A stretch of 64,000 nt of DNA, taken from assembly GCA_016801845.1 (NCBI GenBank), contig CM028923.1:3224501-3288500 (forward strand). Reading direction: 5' to 3'. The notes under the pieces are model-generated. The model saw only the letters and a program-made list of their open reading frames with translations, was not told where the DNA came from and searched no databases. The position numbers and the translations under genes were made by a program. This document shows positions 52,024-64,000 of this stretch, in pieces. Source of the stretch: Polydactylus sextarius. Taxonomy: Eukaryota > Chordata > Actinopteri > Polynemidae. How positions within the stretch are numbered: position 1 is the stretch's first letter; every line of letters begins with the position of its first letter.

Positions 52024-52343
52024 TCTGATGAACGCTAACAGGATCACAGGGGTGGAGTCTGTGAGGTGTGATGAGACAACAGGCTGAGAGGAAGAGGAGG
52101 AGGAGGACAGTATTAAGTGGTACTTTGAGAATGACGTAAAGAAGTTGTTGATCCTTGACTTTAGGAAAAGTAATAACAAAATATTGTAAAAATACTAGAA
52201 ATCTTTGCTTACTTATTTAACAGTTTCTAGCAACATTTAAAGGTACAGTTTGTTGGATTTTAGTGCCATCTAGTGGTGAGGGTGCAGATTGCAATCGCCT
52301 CATCTCACCCTCCTTTTCCCAGCTGTGTATGAGAAGTTCACAA

Positions 52344-52524
52344 TAGCTATGTTTCCACCAAGTAAGTTCTTACTTTTCAGGAACTTTTCAGGAACGTTGA
52401 CTTGGTCCTTGTAGCGTCTGTGTCTCCACCAAGCGTAAGACCCTGATCACTGATGGGAAGGGCTTTACCAATCGTCTTCTCTACGATCAATTCATCATGT
52501 TATTATTGATAAACTATACGCTGC

Positions 52525-52605
<81 letters not shown>

Positions 52606-53004
52606 GCGCCAGAGAGGGAGAGAACAGAACCGTTTGTTTGTTTTTAACATTGTGTTTCACATTGGAAAAAATAAATTCATCAATTTGTAGCAGCCAGTAT
52701 TGATTCTGTGGTGGTTCCGCCACACATTGATCATAATATGTGAAACTCTGTGATCATTTTGTGACAGTTTCAACTATGTAACTTATAGAAACTATTTATT
52801 AATACGTTTCTGAGTGGGGTTTTAAAAACGGCGTTTCTTTGTTGACTGTGTCATGAACCGTCTTGAGTTAAAACCAATCACCACCGAGTCAACCTAAAGT
52901 CCCGCCCAAGAACTTTTCGGGGCCAAACGGATCACGTACCTTTAGACACAGACTCTTTTCGGCCCCGAAAAGGTTCCTGAGTTTTTGTGGTGGAAACGCA
53001 GCTA
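52344..53004. mobile_element. Inner MITE nested in the outer repeat (TAGCTNNGTTTCCACCA ends)
   Basis: The left end TAGCTATGTTTCCACCAA is matched in reverse at the right end (TTTGTGGTGGAAACGCAGCTA). Similarity continues inward, with CAGGAACTTTTC against the reverse of AAAAGGTTCCTG. The interior contains a 75-bp (GT)n array. The position inside the outer repeat shows the order of insertion: outer repeat first, then MITE, then microsatellite growth. Confidence 0.75.
52527..52601 (+). repeat. (GT)n microsatellite inside the nested MITE
   Basis: About 75 bases of perfect GT repeat within the inner transposon at 52344-53004. Confidence 0.97.
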
Positions 53005-56000
53005 ATGACGTTCAGGAGACTTTCTCAACATTTAGCCGCTAATACAACATTTCTTCTGTAGAACCAGTGTTTGAAAGAGTTTGTTCTATCTGAGCTACTG
53101 TAGAAAAATTGCCGACTAAATGGCCGCAGCTAATTTTAAGCTAATGAAAATAAAACGATTCTTAGCTTCAAATTCATCGTACACTCATGAAAACGATTAT
53201 TGATGTTATATTTCACATCTACCAATTGGCCTCGTTTTAATGCTGAATAACAGCCCTCGAGTTAAACCATTATATATGATTAGCTAATGAACTAATTAGC
53301 ATTTTACTGCAGCTGAGGTCAAACTAATTTTTACTGTACTTTATAAACTGTTGAGTTAATGTAATCTGATATTTTACCAGCTGATCATCGTGTTTAAAGC
53401 TTTAGTAAGTGTTAACTCCAACTCAAATAAAATGTGTAATATTTCTCTCTGACTAGAGTAACGTCAAAAAAAAAAAAAAAAAATTAAAAATGCAATACTT
53501 ACTTATACGTGAGTAAATGTTTTCACCGCTGGTAAAGACAACTTGTTCCATCTTATGTTTAAAGACAGTTGCAACACGTACAAACCGCGTTCTGTCAAAA
53601 TATGCTGAGAAATGTGCGTTCGCTTTAGCGCGTTGGTTCCCTGGTGTTCAAAGAGGAATCGGCTTCAGTAAAAACTGAGCGAGTTGACATCACAGACGCC
53701 TTGTAGTTACATAACTCATGTTCCTCTCTCTCTACCTCTATATCCAATTTTGTCTCCCTCCCTCCTCTTGTCCGCCCGTCTCCTCCTTTTGTTTGGGTCG
53801 ATGATAAGATCTAGGACAGGCTCTTCACAGAACCTTGCTGTTTGCTTTATACCCTCTTAAAGTTTTTTTTCTGTCTCTCTCTCTCATCTCGTCCTGTCAA
53901 ATATATGTTGAGTGGGAATAAAGAAGGGGCGAGGGGCCACGCTGCTTGATTCTTTATTTATTCAGCCTGTTTTTTTACCTCAGGTTTTGTCAACGAAGCT
54001 GCTGAGAAATTCCCCTGACGTGAATTAAAAGACGTTTGTCACGATTCCCACTTCATCAGACGACTGTGTCTCTCAGTGTGTGAATATGTACAGATAGAAG
54101 GATCATAGCGACACTCACGAGTTTAGATTTTTTTTCTTTACAGATCCTCTTAGACCACATATAGAAAGCACCAAACCAGACCTAGACGTGTAATTATATT
54201 CTGGTCATGTGAGGAGCTTCACGGACAAAGAGACACAAAGTTGTTATCGTTTCACCCAGGCGAGTTTGAGGGGGAAATAGCAGAGCTGGTGTTTTACTTG
54301 TTTTTATCTTCACTTAAACAAAAGCCATCCTGTGTCAGTGAGTGTGTGTGTTTGTGTGTGTGTGTATCTGTAAAACTTCCTCACTTGTGTCCAGATGGAT
54401 CCTACAAGGCGACGATTCTCGCTCCAGGTTGGAAAATGTCACTGTGTCGTCCTTTTATTTGGCTCGGTGGGAACCTCAGAGACAGATTTTGTAGGATACA
54501 GGAAGGTTTTTTTTTTTTTTTTTTTTTTTTTTAGGGGGCACTGAATGTGAACACACACACTCACTCTCTCCACTGCGCTGCTCAGTCCTACAGGTGAGTT
54601 ATTACACATGGAGAGACGCAGCGTCCTCCTTCACCTTAAGACTCCTGCAGCAGTCGGCAGCGCAGACGTGGGGAAGGGCAGGTGAAACTGTCTGCGCCGT
54701 GATTGATGGGTGTATTTTGAGAACATCCCCAGCAGAGAACGCCTGAGGCCTGGAGATTGGAAGGTGGTTTCAAAAGACTTTGTGTGGCATGTGTGTGTGT
54801 GAATTAGCGGTCGGTGTGTGTGTCGGCGCATTTCAGCCTCAGTGTATTTTAACTGCACCCTAGTGAACTGATACTCTAAGTAGAACTGGGCAGTAAATCA
54901 ATACAGTATAGATATTGTGATCTTTATCTTTATTGAGGTCTTTGATTCTGACTCACAGTTAAAGTCTCGCCATATATACGTCTTTCTGTATTTTTCATTT
55001 TGTCAAAAAACCTCATATAAAAATTATTTTGACCACGTTTTATACTTCTGTGCCAAGAAAATCCACCGTCCTCCAAGAAAGAAAGAACTGATTCTTAACC
55101 AAAGTTTCTTGTATTCATCTGTACTAATCACAGAGTCCAGCTGGTTGAGTGTTTATCTAGAAATTCAGGCCACTTATTTATTAAAGTCGTACTGATTCAG
55201 TAAGAATAAATAGGTTTTGGGCTGAAAGCCAAAGACACGACTGATTTTGTGATAACAAGCCTTATCTTTTAGATGATGGTTTGTTTTATTTTTTTTAATT
55301 TTCTCCCTCCATAAACAGTAAAATAAAATATTGTTTGGACGTTTTAGTCACATTACAAGTTGTTAAAATGTTAAAACTAAATCACCAACACTGATTCTCA
55401 GATAATAACAACTATTATTTTATGAAAATGTATCACGATACACAATTTAAGGTTGATTCTGCTGAACTGTTTTCATACAAATTAATATGACAGTTATTTA
55501 CTAAAATAAATAAATATGAAAACAAAACAAAACCAGAAAACACGAAAATTATTATAATTTGCTGGAAAACAAGTAGATAAGTAGATATTTTTTCAGCAGG
55601 CAGTTTGTTTTGTCAAATCAATAGTTCAAAACTCCAACTTTATAACAACAAAAACAAGAATACTCAACAGAAATATTTAACCTTGAGAAAATGAAACCTT
55701 CAGTTTTTATACTAATTGTTGTTTTTTTGTCATATTTCATTCCTCTGCTATCACCACATTTATCACCATCAACCCATTTTAATTTCAATTTAAGGTTTAA
55801 AGATTCGATTATGTTAAAATTAGCTACTATTTTTGTTTATTTGTTTGGACCCTAATTGCCTTAGGCATGAGTTGAATCTAATTAACCTTAATACATAATT
55901 TTATCTAAAAGACATCATCCAGGAGACTTATGATATATTTATTTTATTTTATTTTTTTACATAATTATCCTGTTTCCATTTAACAAACGGGCCTCAGAGA

Positions 56001-56068
56001 GAAGCAGCATCTCATGACCCCACGGGGTCAAGTAAAGGTTTTATTGCAGTAAGACAGAAGAAGAGAAA

Positions 56069-56069
<1 letters not shown>

Positions 56070-56093
<24 letters not shown>
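56070..56093 (+). repeat. (GT)n microsatellite
   Basis: About 12 GT units. Confidence 0.9.
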
Positions 56094-56099
<6 letters not shown>

Positions 56100-57030
56100 C
56101 TAAGTTCCTCAAATACACCAGAACTTAAGAGAACAGGAATAATTGTCAGGTCACAGTTTTGTCCTTGAAATGTCCCGATAAGCTACAAAATGAGCTTGTG
56201 AACAAATTTTTTTTTTTTCTTCTTATTCTTTTTCTCATTTGTATTCTGGTGCTTAACTACTGTGTCTGCTCGTTGTGAGACACAGACCAGTGGGACTTTG
56301 TTGTGGAGGGAAGGAGAGGACGTGGATGTCTCCGTACAGCACAGGTGCATTAAACAGGAAAACCAAGTTTGTGGCGAAAACAGTGGCTCATTGAAAATGA
56401 AGCCTAATACACCAGACGAAAGGAAAGCGTTGCCAACGTGCGGCACAATTAACTGATTTGTTGTCAAGTGCGGGGAGTGGTGCAGTGACTTCGCCCGTCA
56501 CGCTGGAGATGTATCGGTTTGTTAATCATCTTCTAAAAGACTTCAACCACAAATCTCCTCCCAGTGGAAAGAAAACATCCCCACGGTTTCATATGTTTGT
56601 TTGTGATGTAAAAATATAACAGTAAATCTCATTTCATCCATCTATATCAAACCCTGCCTCAGCTTGTGCAGTTTCATCATATTCTAAACAGATTCAGCCT
56701 CATGATTCACTGGCAGCTTCTTTTAGCGCCTGCGTTTGTCCTCAGGGATCTTTAGCATGTAGATTATATGGGTACAGAAGCATCCGTAACACATGCTAAG
56801 TATGTGTAGCTCATGTCAAAATAAATGCATTAAATTACAACTGCTGCCCTCAGCTTCAAATCAAAGCTCTAGTCAATCACGTCCAAGTCGTACCAAGTCT
56901 CTCAGGTCTCTTTATATTCTATTATTCTGATATTTCTCAAGATCCACTCTTGAAAATTGAAGGTTTTTGCAGCAGTGAAATGTAGAGAAATCTTTCTCCA
57001 CATTTTACTGCTGTTTGTCGTGTCAACTTA

Positions 57031-57505
57031 AGTCTAGATGACACAAGTTGACTTTGAGGATCATTGGTGAATCATCAGTTAATGATCATAATGTGTCAAC
57101 AGCCCTAACGACTCCATCAGAGGCCGTCGGGACCTGGTCTGAGACCGGGACTGGATATCTGTCATGTTAGAAAACTGGAGGAGTCAAAAAGAGACTGACA
57201 AAGAGCAACAGAGGCAGCGTCTTCACCGGTGCTCGTCAACAATAAACGGCTGTAAATCACGGTGAGAAGCAGCGGCTACATCCTGTCTAGTTCACGTGAC
57301 CAGACGTAGAGTTTGGTGACGTCACGGTGTGATCGGGAGTCAATCACTGACAAGTCTTGTAGTATGAACACTACAGGTCTCAGACCAGTTGTTGAGACTC
57401 CAGATCATGGGAACACAAGTCGCCAACGATCACGACAGAGACTGAGACTCACTGATCGATGGTGAAGTCGACTGGTGTGAACTAGTGTGAACTAGTGAGA
57501 ACTAG
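57031..57505 (-). mobile_element. MITE family 2, inverted copy with internal deletion
   Basis: It is the reverse complement of the 13121 element but lacks about 250 internal bases; the junction lies near 57195-57220, between AAAGAGCAACAGAGGC and the part reading TCTTCACCGGTGC. Its outer end at 57470-57505 has the GTGTGAACTAGT motif three times, hinting at a small local amplification of the terminus. Confidence 0.8.
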
Positions 57506-59024
57506 ACTTAAGATGTGAGCATTTTGTGATCAGTCCACTTGTCATGACGATACATTTTTCGTTCAATCAGGAGAAGAAAAGCAGCAACACAATGGCTTTA
57601 ACCTTCCTTCCTGCAGCATTTTCAGAAACTGAAGAAGAGTTTGTGTTCTTGTCATGACTCATCCTCACATTGTTCTCGCCACCTTTAAGGCATTGAGCTC
57701 TGAAATTCCTCCGATTTTACATCAGAGCTGCGTCTGTGAACAAGACGTTGTCGGAATCTGTCACATTGAGTCAAAGTGTCTGAGTCTCAGTGTCCTGTTT
57801 TGAGTCAGACTTCAGGCAACTTTCAAGTGTACAGCTGTTTTAGATGACACTTCCTAATTAAAGTAACAACACTTGTCAGCCACCGCACGACTCTCACACT
57901 GGATAATCGTGCCCTGCTGGTCCACACTCTGTTTCTTTAAACAGCCAGGTGTCAACACAACTATCCTCCTCCATCCACAGTCAGAACGAGGCAGGTAAAT
58001 TGCCCATCTTGAGATTTTTTTCGACCAAATCTTATTTACCCATCAAGCAGCTCAGCAAGCCTCAAAAATATCGCAGCGTCGGATGAGACGTGGCACAGCG
58101 TCTCCGTCTCCTTTCTCTTTTCTCTCAGCTTTGTTGTCAGAGCTTTTGATTGTGACGGGCAGGATATGTGATTATCAGTACAGAAACTGGAAAATGTTTT
58201 TCCTTGATGATTGGAGAGAGAGCGCCGAGTTTATAAATGATAGGTTATGATGGTTGAGTTCATCAGCACTCTAGAGTTCCCCTGAAAGTATCACATCTGA
58301 GTCACAAGCTGTAATTTTAGGTGTTTATATGTTCCTGTTTGTTCCTGTGAAAAACAATGAGAATTTTTGTATCATGGAGCAGTTTTATTGATACGTCAAA
58401 AGGCTAGCTGAGGTTTCCAACTTTAACATTTTCTTCTGATCTTCGCAACAGACCCGGTTTGCCTTGATAATGTTGAAATAAATGGTTTCATTTTTCCGCA
58501 AACAGGGCTATTTATCACTTTGAACACGGTGGGAATTGAGTTCACAGGTGGTCTGAGTGTATTAATGTTGAGCAGGTTCTGTCATCTGCTACAGAAACAC
58601 ATGATGTCTGTGTCTAATGTCTCATTTCACAACGTGAACTCAACAATCAGAGGTTCACATCGGACAAACCGTAACACAACCTGACACCACCATATTTACC
58701 TTCAAAATAATAAAAGCTAACGTCATTTTATCACGTTATAATTTCATCCCTCGTCATGAAATCAAACATTGCTTTTTCTACAACAGCTGCTCCATCTGTT
58801 TACACTCATACACATACTGTAATTACTTCTCTATATAGTAGATTTCATTGTTGTCACTCCCACTGTGGATTTAAATTGCTCACTGATGTTACCTGCGTTT
58901 CCCAATGTTCGCCACCACGGTTAGCATCGACAACAGTTGTTAATCAGAAATGCATCTGTACAACAAGATGAAGGTGACGGATCAGTGTTAAATATTTCAG
59001 AAAATATTCAAGCGAGAAGGACAA

Positions 59025-59425
59025 TGTGTTATAAAGTAGCTGAAAGTCTTCACTCTAGAGTGGAAATACAGACACTCGACCAAAAATAACTTTGGTAGAA
59101 GTTCAAGTCGTCACTAGAATGATTCTCCAGGAAAAGTCTTAAAGTATCTAGTATTTACTGTACTTCAGTATGACAGTAATCTATAAGTAAATGTAGTTAA
59201 GTGTAGAAAGTAAAAGTACAAGTACATGTTAATAAAACAGAAGAATATTATGAAGTTTATCCAGCACTTTAAAACATGGAGACAAACAACAATCTTCATA
59301 GACAATGAATGAGTCTGAACTAAAGAACTAAAGTTTCTCCATCATCCACCTTTAAGATGGAGCCTCCATCAACCCTCAATCATGGTGTTGATGGTCTGAA
59401 CAGTCACAAGTCGACTTAGACTAGT
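59025..59425 (+). mobile_element. MITE family 1, copy 4, right end missing
   Basis: It is nearly collinear with the copy at 37355, from TGTGTTATAAAGTAGCTG through the core and the central block, ending after CACAAGTCGACTTAGA, where similarity stops. The right terminal repeat is absent, so this copy is truncated. Confidence 0.7.
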
Positions 59426-61079
59426 GCACTGATTGATTTTATTTGGCACTTTAAAAGAAGAAGTTCAGACCAAGATCACATTTCTTTTAGTTTAAAATTT
59501 ACCTGTAGTTTCAGAAACTCAGATAATTAAAACCAGTGTAGTTTTCTTTTCTTTGGTGGCAGTTCACCAACTCTTCCAGTTTAAGTTCGAGGTTTAGATA
59601 ATTGAGGTGAGTTTCAGCTACTACTCACGACAACAGGAAACTAAACTAAACCCGTCAGTGGATTTTGTGTCTGCACTGACCAGTAGAAAATTTAATTAAT
59701 CACTCTGAGGGTTTTTTTTTTTTTTCTCACAGCAGCTTCAGTACTCGAGTGCACGCTGCATTCAAAGGTGACATGATAAATGAAGCCCAGCACAGTGCAG
59801 CATCTAGTATGAAAGGACTTTTTTTTTTTTTTTTTGGAGTGGGTGTCGACTAAAGGCTCGAGGCTCTAAGAGTGATTCGGTTCAGATGGTTCGCTCCTCA
59901 AAAGATGGAAGAAAAGACGGAATAGAAAAGGGAAACAGGACATGTGTAAATCCCTTGGGTGTCTCATCTCAGGGTAGTGTGGTTTGCTGCCCTGTTCTCA
60001 CAGATCAAATTAGTAAAAAACAAGATTAAAAAATGCACAAGTCTCTGATCGTGAAAAAATTCACTTCACAAAAAAGGACCTTTTTTTCTGAGGCTATAAG
60101 AACATGAGAGGAGAGGTTACTTATAGAAGAGAAGCACAGATGGAGACAGTGAAGACGAAGGGGAGATGAGGTGAAGTAGGAGAGAGATGTTATTGAGTGG
60201 TGCTGGGGTGATAAAATATGGGGAAGATGCCAGGATGCCTCCTGCTGGTAGCAAGTGGTCCTCCACCTGCGACTGCAGGACTGGATGTCGTGGCGTAAAA
60301 TAGACGACGCAAAAATATTTTTCCACCTGCTTCAGAGCTCCATCATAGCAGCTCCTACCTGGAAATTTCACACCAGTTTGACATTTCCTTCCTGGACGCA
60401 TGCAGCATGGCAGTGATAAGCAACGTTGGCTTTATACACTGTGACACACATACAAACACACACACACACACACACACTCACTCACACTCTATCACCCTCC
60501 TTGTCCCGGGGAGTTAGCACTCCATTGCAGTTGCTGACAGAGAGGTTATAGACGGCTCTCAGTGGAGCCAAACAAAAGAGCGAGCGGAAAGCATCTATCA
60601 GCACAGCACTTCAGTGTTTGACTGTGTGTGTATGTACGACACAGCAGCCATGACACCACAGAAACATCAGACTGTATCTTCTGCTGAACAGAGGCCGCTG
60701 TGGACACAGTAGACGCAGTAGAATAAATGCAGCGTTAGCGTTAGCGTTAGCTGACCAATGTTAGCAGAAGACATCGTCGCCTACGACGATGACTCATCAG
60801 ACGTTTTGGGAAATGATGATGAAAAGACTGAAACCTCAGTCTCATGACTCAACTTTTAAAGTTACTGCATTTATGTTTTAACTTTTAAAGATCCGACATT
60901 CATTCTCCCGCTGATGAGAACCTTAATCCTGAGCTTCAAAAGGATTTTCGATGATGAATAATCGTTAGCTAATGTTTGCAAACATTGCATAAATTTTTAC
61001 TTTTACTCGTGAGACTGTAAGAGACTGTAAGAGTGAGACTGGAAAAGACTGGAGGAATGCAGCCACCGTGATCAAATGA

Positions 61080-61240
61080 TTGAGATAAATACAACATTGG
61101 TGCTTAAATTTTGAGCAAGAGGTCGCTGGTTCAATTCCTGGTTGGTTCATCTGGCTACAGCATCTTATTCTCCTGCTGTATCCCATATTTTCTGTATCTG
61201 GTTTCTTGATTCTTCTATGTGGCCCCCAAAAATTAGATTC
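61080..61240 (+). mobile_element. tRNA-derived SINE-like fragment
   Basis: AAGAGGTCGCTGGTTCAATTCC contains a good RNA polymerase III B box (GGTTCAATTCC). Read in reverse it gives the GIEPATSC-type peptide often produced by tRNA-related SINEs. The A box is weak and no poly-A or simple tail was found, so this is a diverged fragment rather than a tRNA gene. Confidence 0.45.
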
Positions 61241-61550
61241 CACATTTCAATAGAAAAATGCTTTTGTAATTATAAGACTGCTTTCTGGGTTAAGCTAATA
61301 ACATCAAACTGAGAAATGCACCATGACAGACCCTTTCCTGATCTCCCAGTGTTCTTGTCAGAAAGATAAGACTCTGTGTGTGTTTGTGTATATGCAAAAC
61401 GATAGAGAGGATGTGTGTGAGTGTGTAAAGGTGAGAACATGAAACGCTCTTTCATATTTAATGAGTGGAGATGGGGCTAAGAAATGTTCACAGGAGGTAT
61501 TCCCGTGGGCTGTCAACCTGCTCGTAGCACTCTATAATATTACTCACAGA

Positions 61551-61554
<4 letters not shown>

Positions 61555-61595
<41 letters not shown>
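61555..61595 (+). repeat. (GT)n microsatellite
   Basis: About 20 GT units. Confidence 0.95.
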
Positions 61596-61596
<1 letters not shown>

Positions 61597-62583
61597 TAAG
61601 TGTTAGAAGGCATTTTCTTGAGCATGCTGGCAAAAAATAGTGCATCCTACTGAAAGTTTAATAATTTGTTTTGAGGGGATGGGGGCAGGGGTTCAGAGGA
61701 GCATATGGTACGTACATGAGCATTGCACCAACATTGTGTTTGATATTTCTGTTCAGCGTGGGAGGACGAGGAGGCACGGTGGTATGCACAACGCTCCATC
61801 TAATCTGTAAAATAGGCCAAAGAGTGATAGTAAATGTATGCAGTGACCACACGGAGCAGGATCGGCGGCGTACGGATCTTCATATGCATTTTTCTCGAGC
61901 TGTATTCATGCACGAGGTGCTTAACTCTCCCTCTGGTCGCCTCCTTTTGTGATAGTGAAGTATTTTCTCCGCTGTTATCTCCGCTCTCATCCTGATTAAC
62001 TTCACATTGTTACTAATCAAAGCTTGTGCGAGTCTAAAGCCGAGCTGCACCACAACACACTGTCCCCGAGCTGCGAGCTTATAGATTCAGCTCTAACTCC
62101 ATTTTTTAAATCATGTTGTTGCTAAAACGCTAGCGTCATCATTTGGGAATTTGCTTAAAATGCTAATTGTTCACGTCCTGAAAAGCGAAATGGAGGAAAC
62201 TCCTTTTAGATGTGTTTAAAAAAAAAAAAAAAAAGGATAAATCGATGTTGTTGTCAGTGAGTCGTGGGCAGAAAGGGGGAAAAAAAAGAACAACTTTGAA
62301 AGATTCTGTCCAACCTGAGTGACGGAAGTCTGTCTGACTGTCAGAAGGTTTGAAGGAAGATCGTCTTTGATCATCAAGAAAAAAAGCAACGTCCACATAC
62401 AGACAGAGGCTGAAGAAGCAGAAACAATATGACTATGCATCTGTACAAGTGTTGAAAAGTTTGAGGCGACTTTGAAAATACAAAGTTAAAACTCTTCACT
62501 TCTGTCTGAGCAGGAAGTTGATGATTTGTGACATCTTCACATTTAAATTTTGACTCTCTCATCATTAACCTCAGTTATTGTCA

Positions 62584-63240
62584 GTTCACTAGTCGACTTC
62601 ACCAACAATCAGTGAGTCTCAGTCTCTGTCGTGATCGTTGGCGACTTGTGTTCCCATGATCTGGAGTCTCAACAACTGGTCTGAGACCTGTAGTGTTCAC
62701 ACTACAAGACTTGTCAGTGATTGACTCTCGATCACACCGTGACGCCACCAAACTCTACGCCTGGTCACGTGAACTAGACAGGATGTAGCCGCTGCTTCTC
62801 ACCGTGATTTACAGCCGCTTATTGTTGACGAGCACCGTGAAGACGCTGCCTCCGACACAGACTAAACCGCTAAACCGGCGTAAACATCACCATGGCAACA
62901 CGCTGGTTTTCACGGTGGAGCTGAAATCAGCGGCAGACCTCCCCGGTACCGGGTAACATCTGGATCAGACGCGGGAGTTTGTAGAAAGTGAAAATGAAAG
63001 AAAAAGCGTTAAAACGCCAGACTTTTAAACGTGGTTGTGAGTGAATCAGTGAGACGGCAGCAGCATTTATCTCACATCCTCCTCTGATTGGCTGTCGCTT
63101 TTTGTCAGTCTCTTCAGACTCCTCCAGTTTTCTAACATGACAGATCCAGTCCCGTCTCAGACCAGGTCCCGACGGCCTCTGATGGAGTCGTTAGGGCTGT
63201 TCACACATTATGATCATTAACTGATGATTCACCAACCATC
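62584..63240 (+). mobile_element. MITE family 2, third copy
   Basis: It is collinear with 13121-13770 and shares with the 57031 copy a segment (ACTTGTGTTCCCATGATC) that is deleted at 13121, as well as the end variant GATCATTAACTGATGATT. The left terminal repeat is shortened by four bases. The right side runs directly into a different fish repeat at 63241. Confidence 0.8.
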
Positions 63241-63415
63241 AGAGGACCAAGTCCACCAGACACCACCACTGGAACCTCTGGTAGTTTCCTGCGGCGTCTG
63301 GCACTGAGACATTGGCAGCAGATCCTTTGTGGTGCTGCAGGGTCTCAGTGGATCGGGTTTGTTGGGGGGCATCCCACAGATGCTCCATTAGACTTGGATG
63401 TGAGGATTTGTTTCA
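63241..63415 (+). repeat. Fish interspersed repeat fragment
   Basis: It carries TGAGACATTGGCAGCAGATC and GGCATCCCACAGATGCTCCA, strings that recur in fish introns as part of a moderately repetitive element. It abuts the third copy of MITE family 2 without a spacer. Confidence 0.5.
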
Positions 63416-64000
63416 ACACTTTGGGCTCTTTGTTTCATTCCTCTAGTTATTTTCTCAGTAGTTTTAAGTAGTCGGGCTCTTTGTTCTTTTTTTTTTCTTC
63501 TGCTGTCGTCATTTTTTTTCTCACCTGAACACTTTATCTTAAAGAGATGATCAGTATTATTAACGTCATCTGTCAGAGGATTTAATATTGAGGCTGATTG
63601 GTGTGTTGTCATGGCAACAACAGTGGTTATTTACAAACGCTGTATTCGTGTTTCCAGTTAAAACTATTTATTTAACACGGTTTCTCTGTGTTTTGTGTCA
63701 TTGTTCTTTGATAATTAACACAAGCGTCTGAGCATCTGAGCGTCGGCGTCACTGAGATCGCGATCGCAGCAGCCGCTGGTGTTTGATGTGTCTGTCACTT
63801 GTCAGCAATTTCACATTCGAGTCTTTAACTCGTAACATTTGGAGTCAAACTGTTTTACACTGATAGAAAATATCTGCCAATTGATACTGTGAAGGATCAA
63901 CACCCTAAGAGTTTACATTTATTTGTTTATTTATTTTGCTTGTTCTAGTTGGAAACTGTTAATCTATGCAAAGTTTCTCCACATCAAACTACAATATTTG

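Larger units (their letters stand above)
52241..53232 (+). mobile_element. Outer fish repeat, interrupted by a second element
   Basis: The left part (52241-52343) carries GATTTTAGTGCCATCTAGTG and the right part (about 53005-53232) carries GAGCTACTGTAGAAAAATTG, then AATGAAAATAAAACGATT and the TATTTCACATCTACCAAT end. In fish genomes these halves normally occur in one continuous interspersed repeat. Here about 660 bp of another element separates them. Recognition is from general familiarity with fish repeats. Confidence 0.65.
49688..64000 (+). other. magi2: magi2 intron after the WW1 exon (5' part)
   Basis: At least 14 kb of non-coding DNA runs to the window edge without an exon encoding WW domain 2. 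It contains the longest microsatellites (51929-52022 and 52527-52601), a nested transposon at 52241-53232, MITE copies at 57031-57505, 59025-59425 and 62584-63240, and a SINE-like fragment at about 61080-61240. Long stretches at 53250-57000 and 59430-61000 show only AT-rich sequence, homopolymers and short simple repeats. Confidence 0.8.

Overview
This window is teleost fish nuclear DNA. It is AT-rich and intron-dominated, with many (GT)n/(CA)n microsatellites, poly-A/T runs and several families of short non-autonomous DNA transposons typical of ray-finned fish. It has no bacterial-style gene organisation: nearly all open frames longer than 60 codons are chance or repeat-derived.

The one host gene that can be supported is a plus-strand magi2 orthologue, encoding a synaptic/junctional inverted membrane-associated guanylate kinase scaffold (also called S-SCAM). 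Four consecutive coding exons are visible, all with AG/GT splice borders: 39224-39343 and 43301-43515 (guanylate-kinase-like domain and the basic/acidic linker behind it), 46429-46639 (acidic linker and first half of the first WW domain) and 49608-49687 (second half of that WW domain). The exon phases chain correctly (1-1, 1-1, 1-2, 2-1). The exception is internal: exon 43301-43515 is 215 bp, where the phases require a multiple of three. An apparent extra GA dinucleotide at about 43471-43478 breaks the frame and would cause a stop at 46576-46578, before the WW domain. The exons for the N-terminal PDZ and start of the GK domain must lie upstream, and WW2 and the later PDZ domains downstream; I could not find them here.

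Layout: 1-39223 is one large intron (or its 3' part) holding a 20-bp minisatellite, a 640-bp foldback element, MITE copies, a dead Tc1-like transposase gene and several low-repeat stretches that may be conserved enhancers. 39344-43300, 43516-46428 and 46640-49607 are short introns between the four exons. 49688-64000 is the start of the next intron. It holds the longest microsatellites, a three-level nested transposon and two more copies of a MITE also seen at 13 kb.

Several repeat families have copies in opposite orientation on either side of magi2 exons. The intronic RNA could therefore pair across exon 39224-39343 or across the block of all four exons. I found no clear tRNA, rRNA, CRISPR, viral or complete transposase gene. 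Repeat families were identified by comparing copies within the window and from general familiarity with fish repeats, not by database search.
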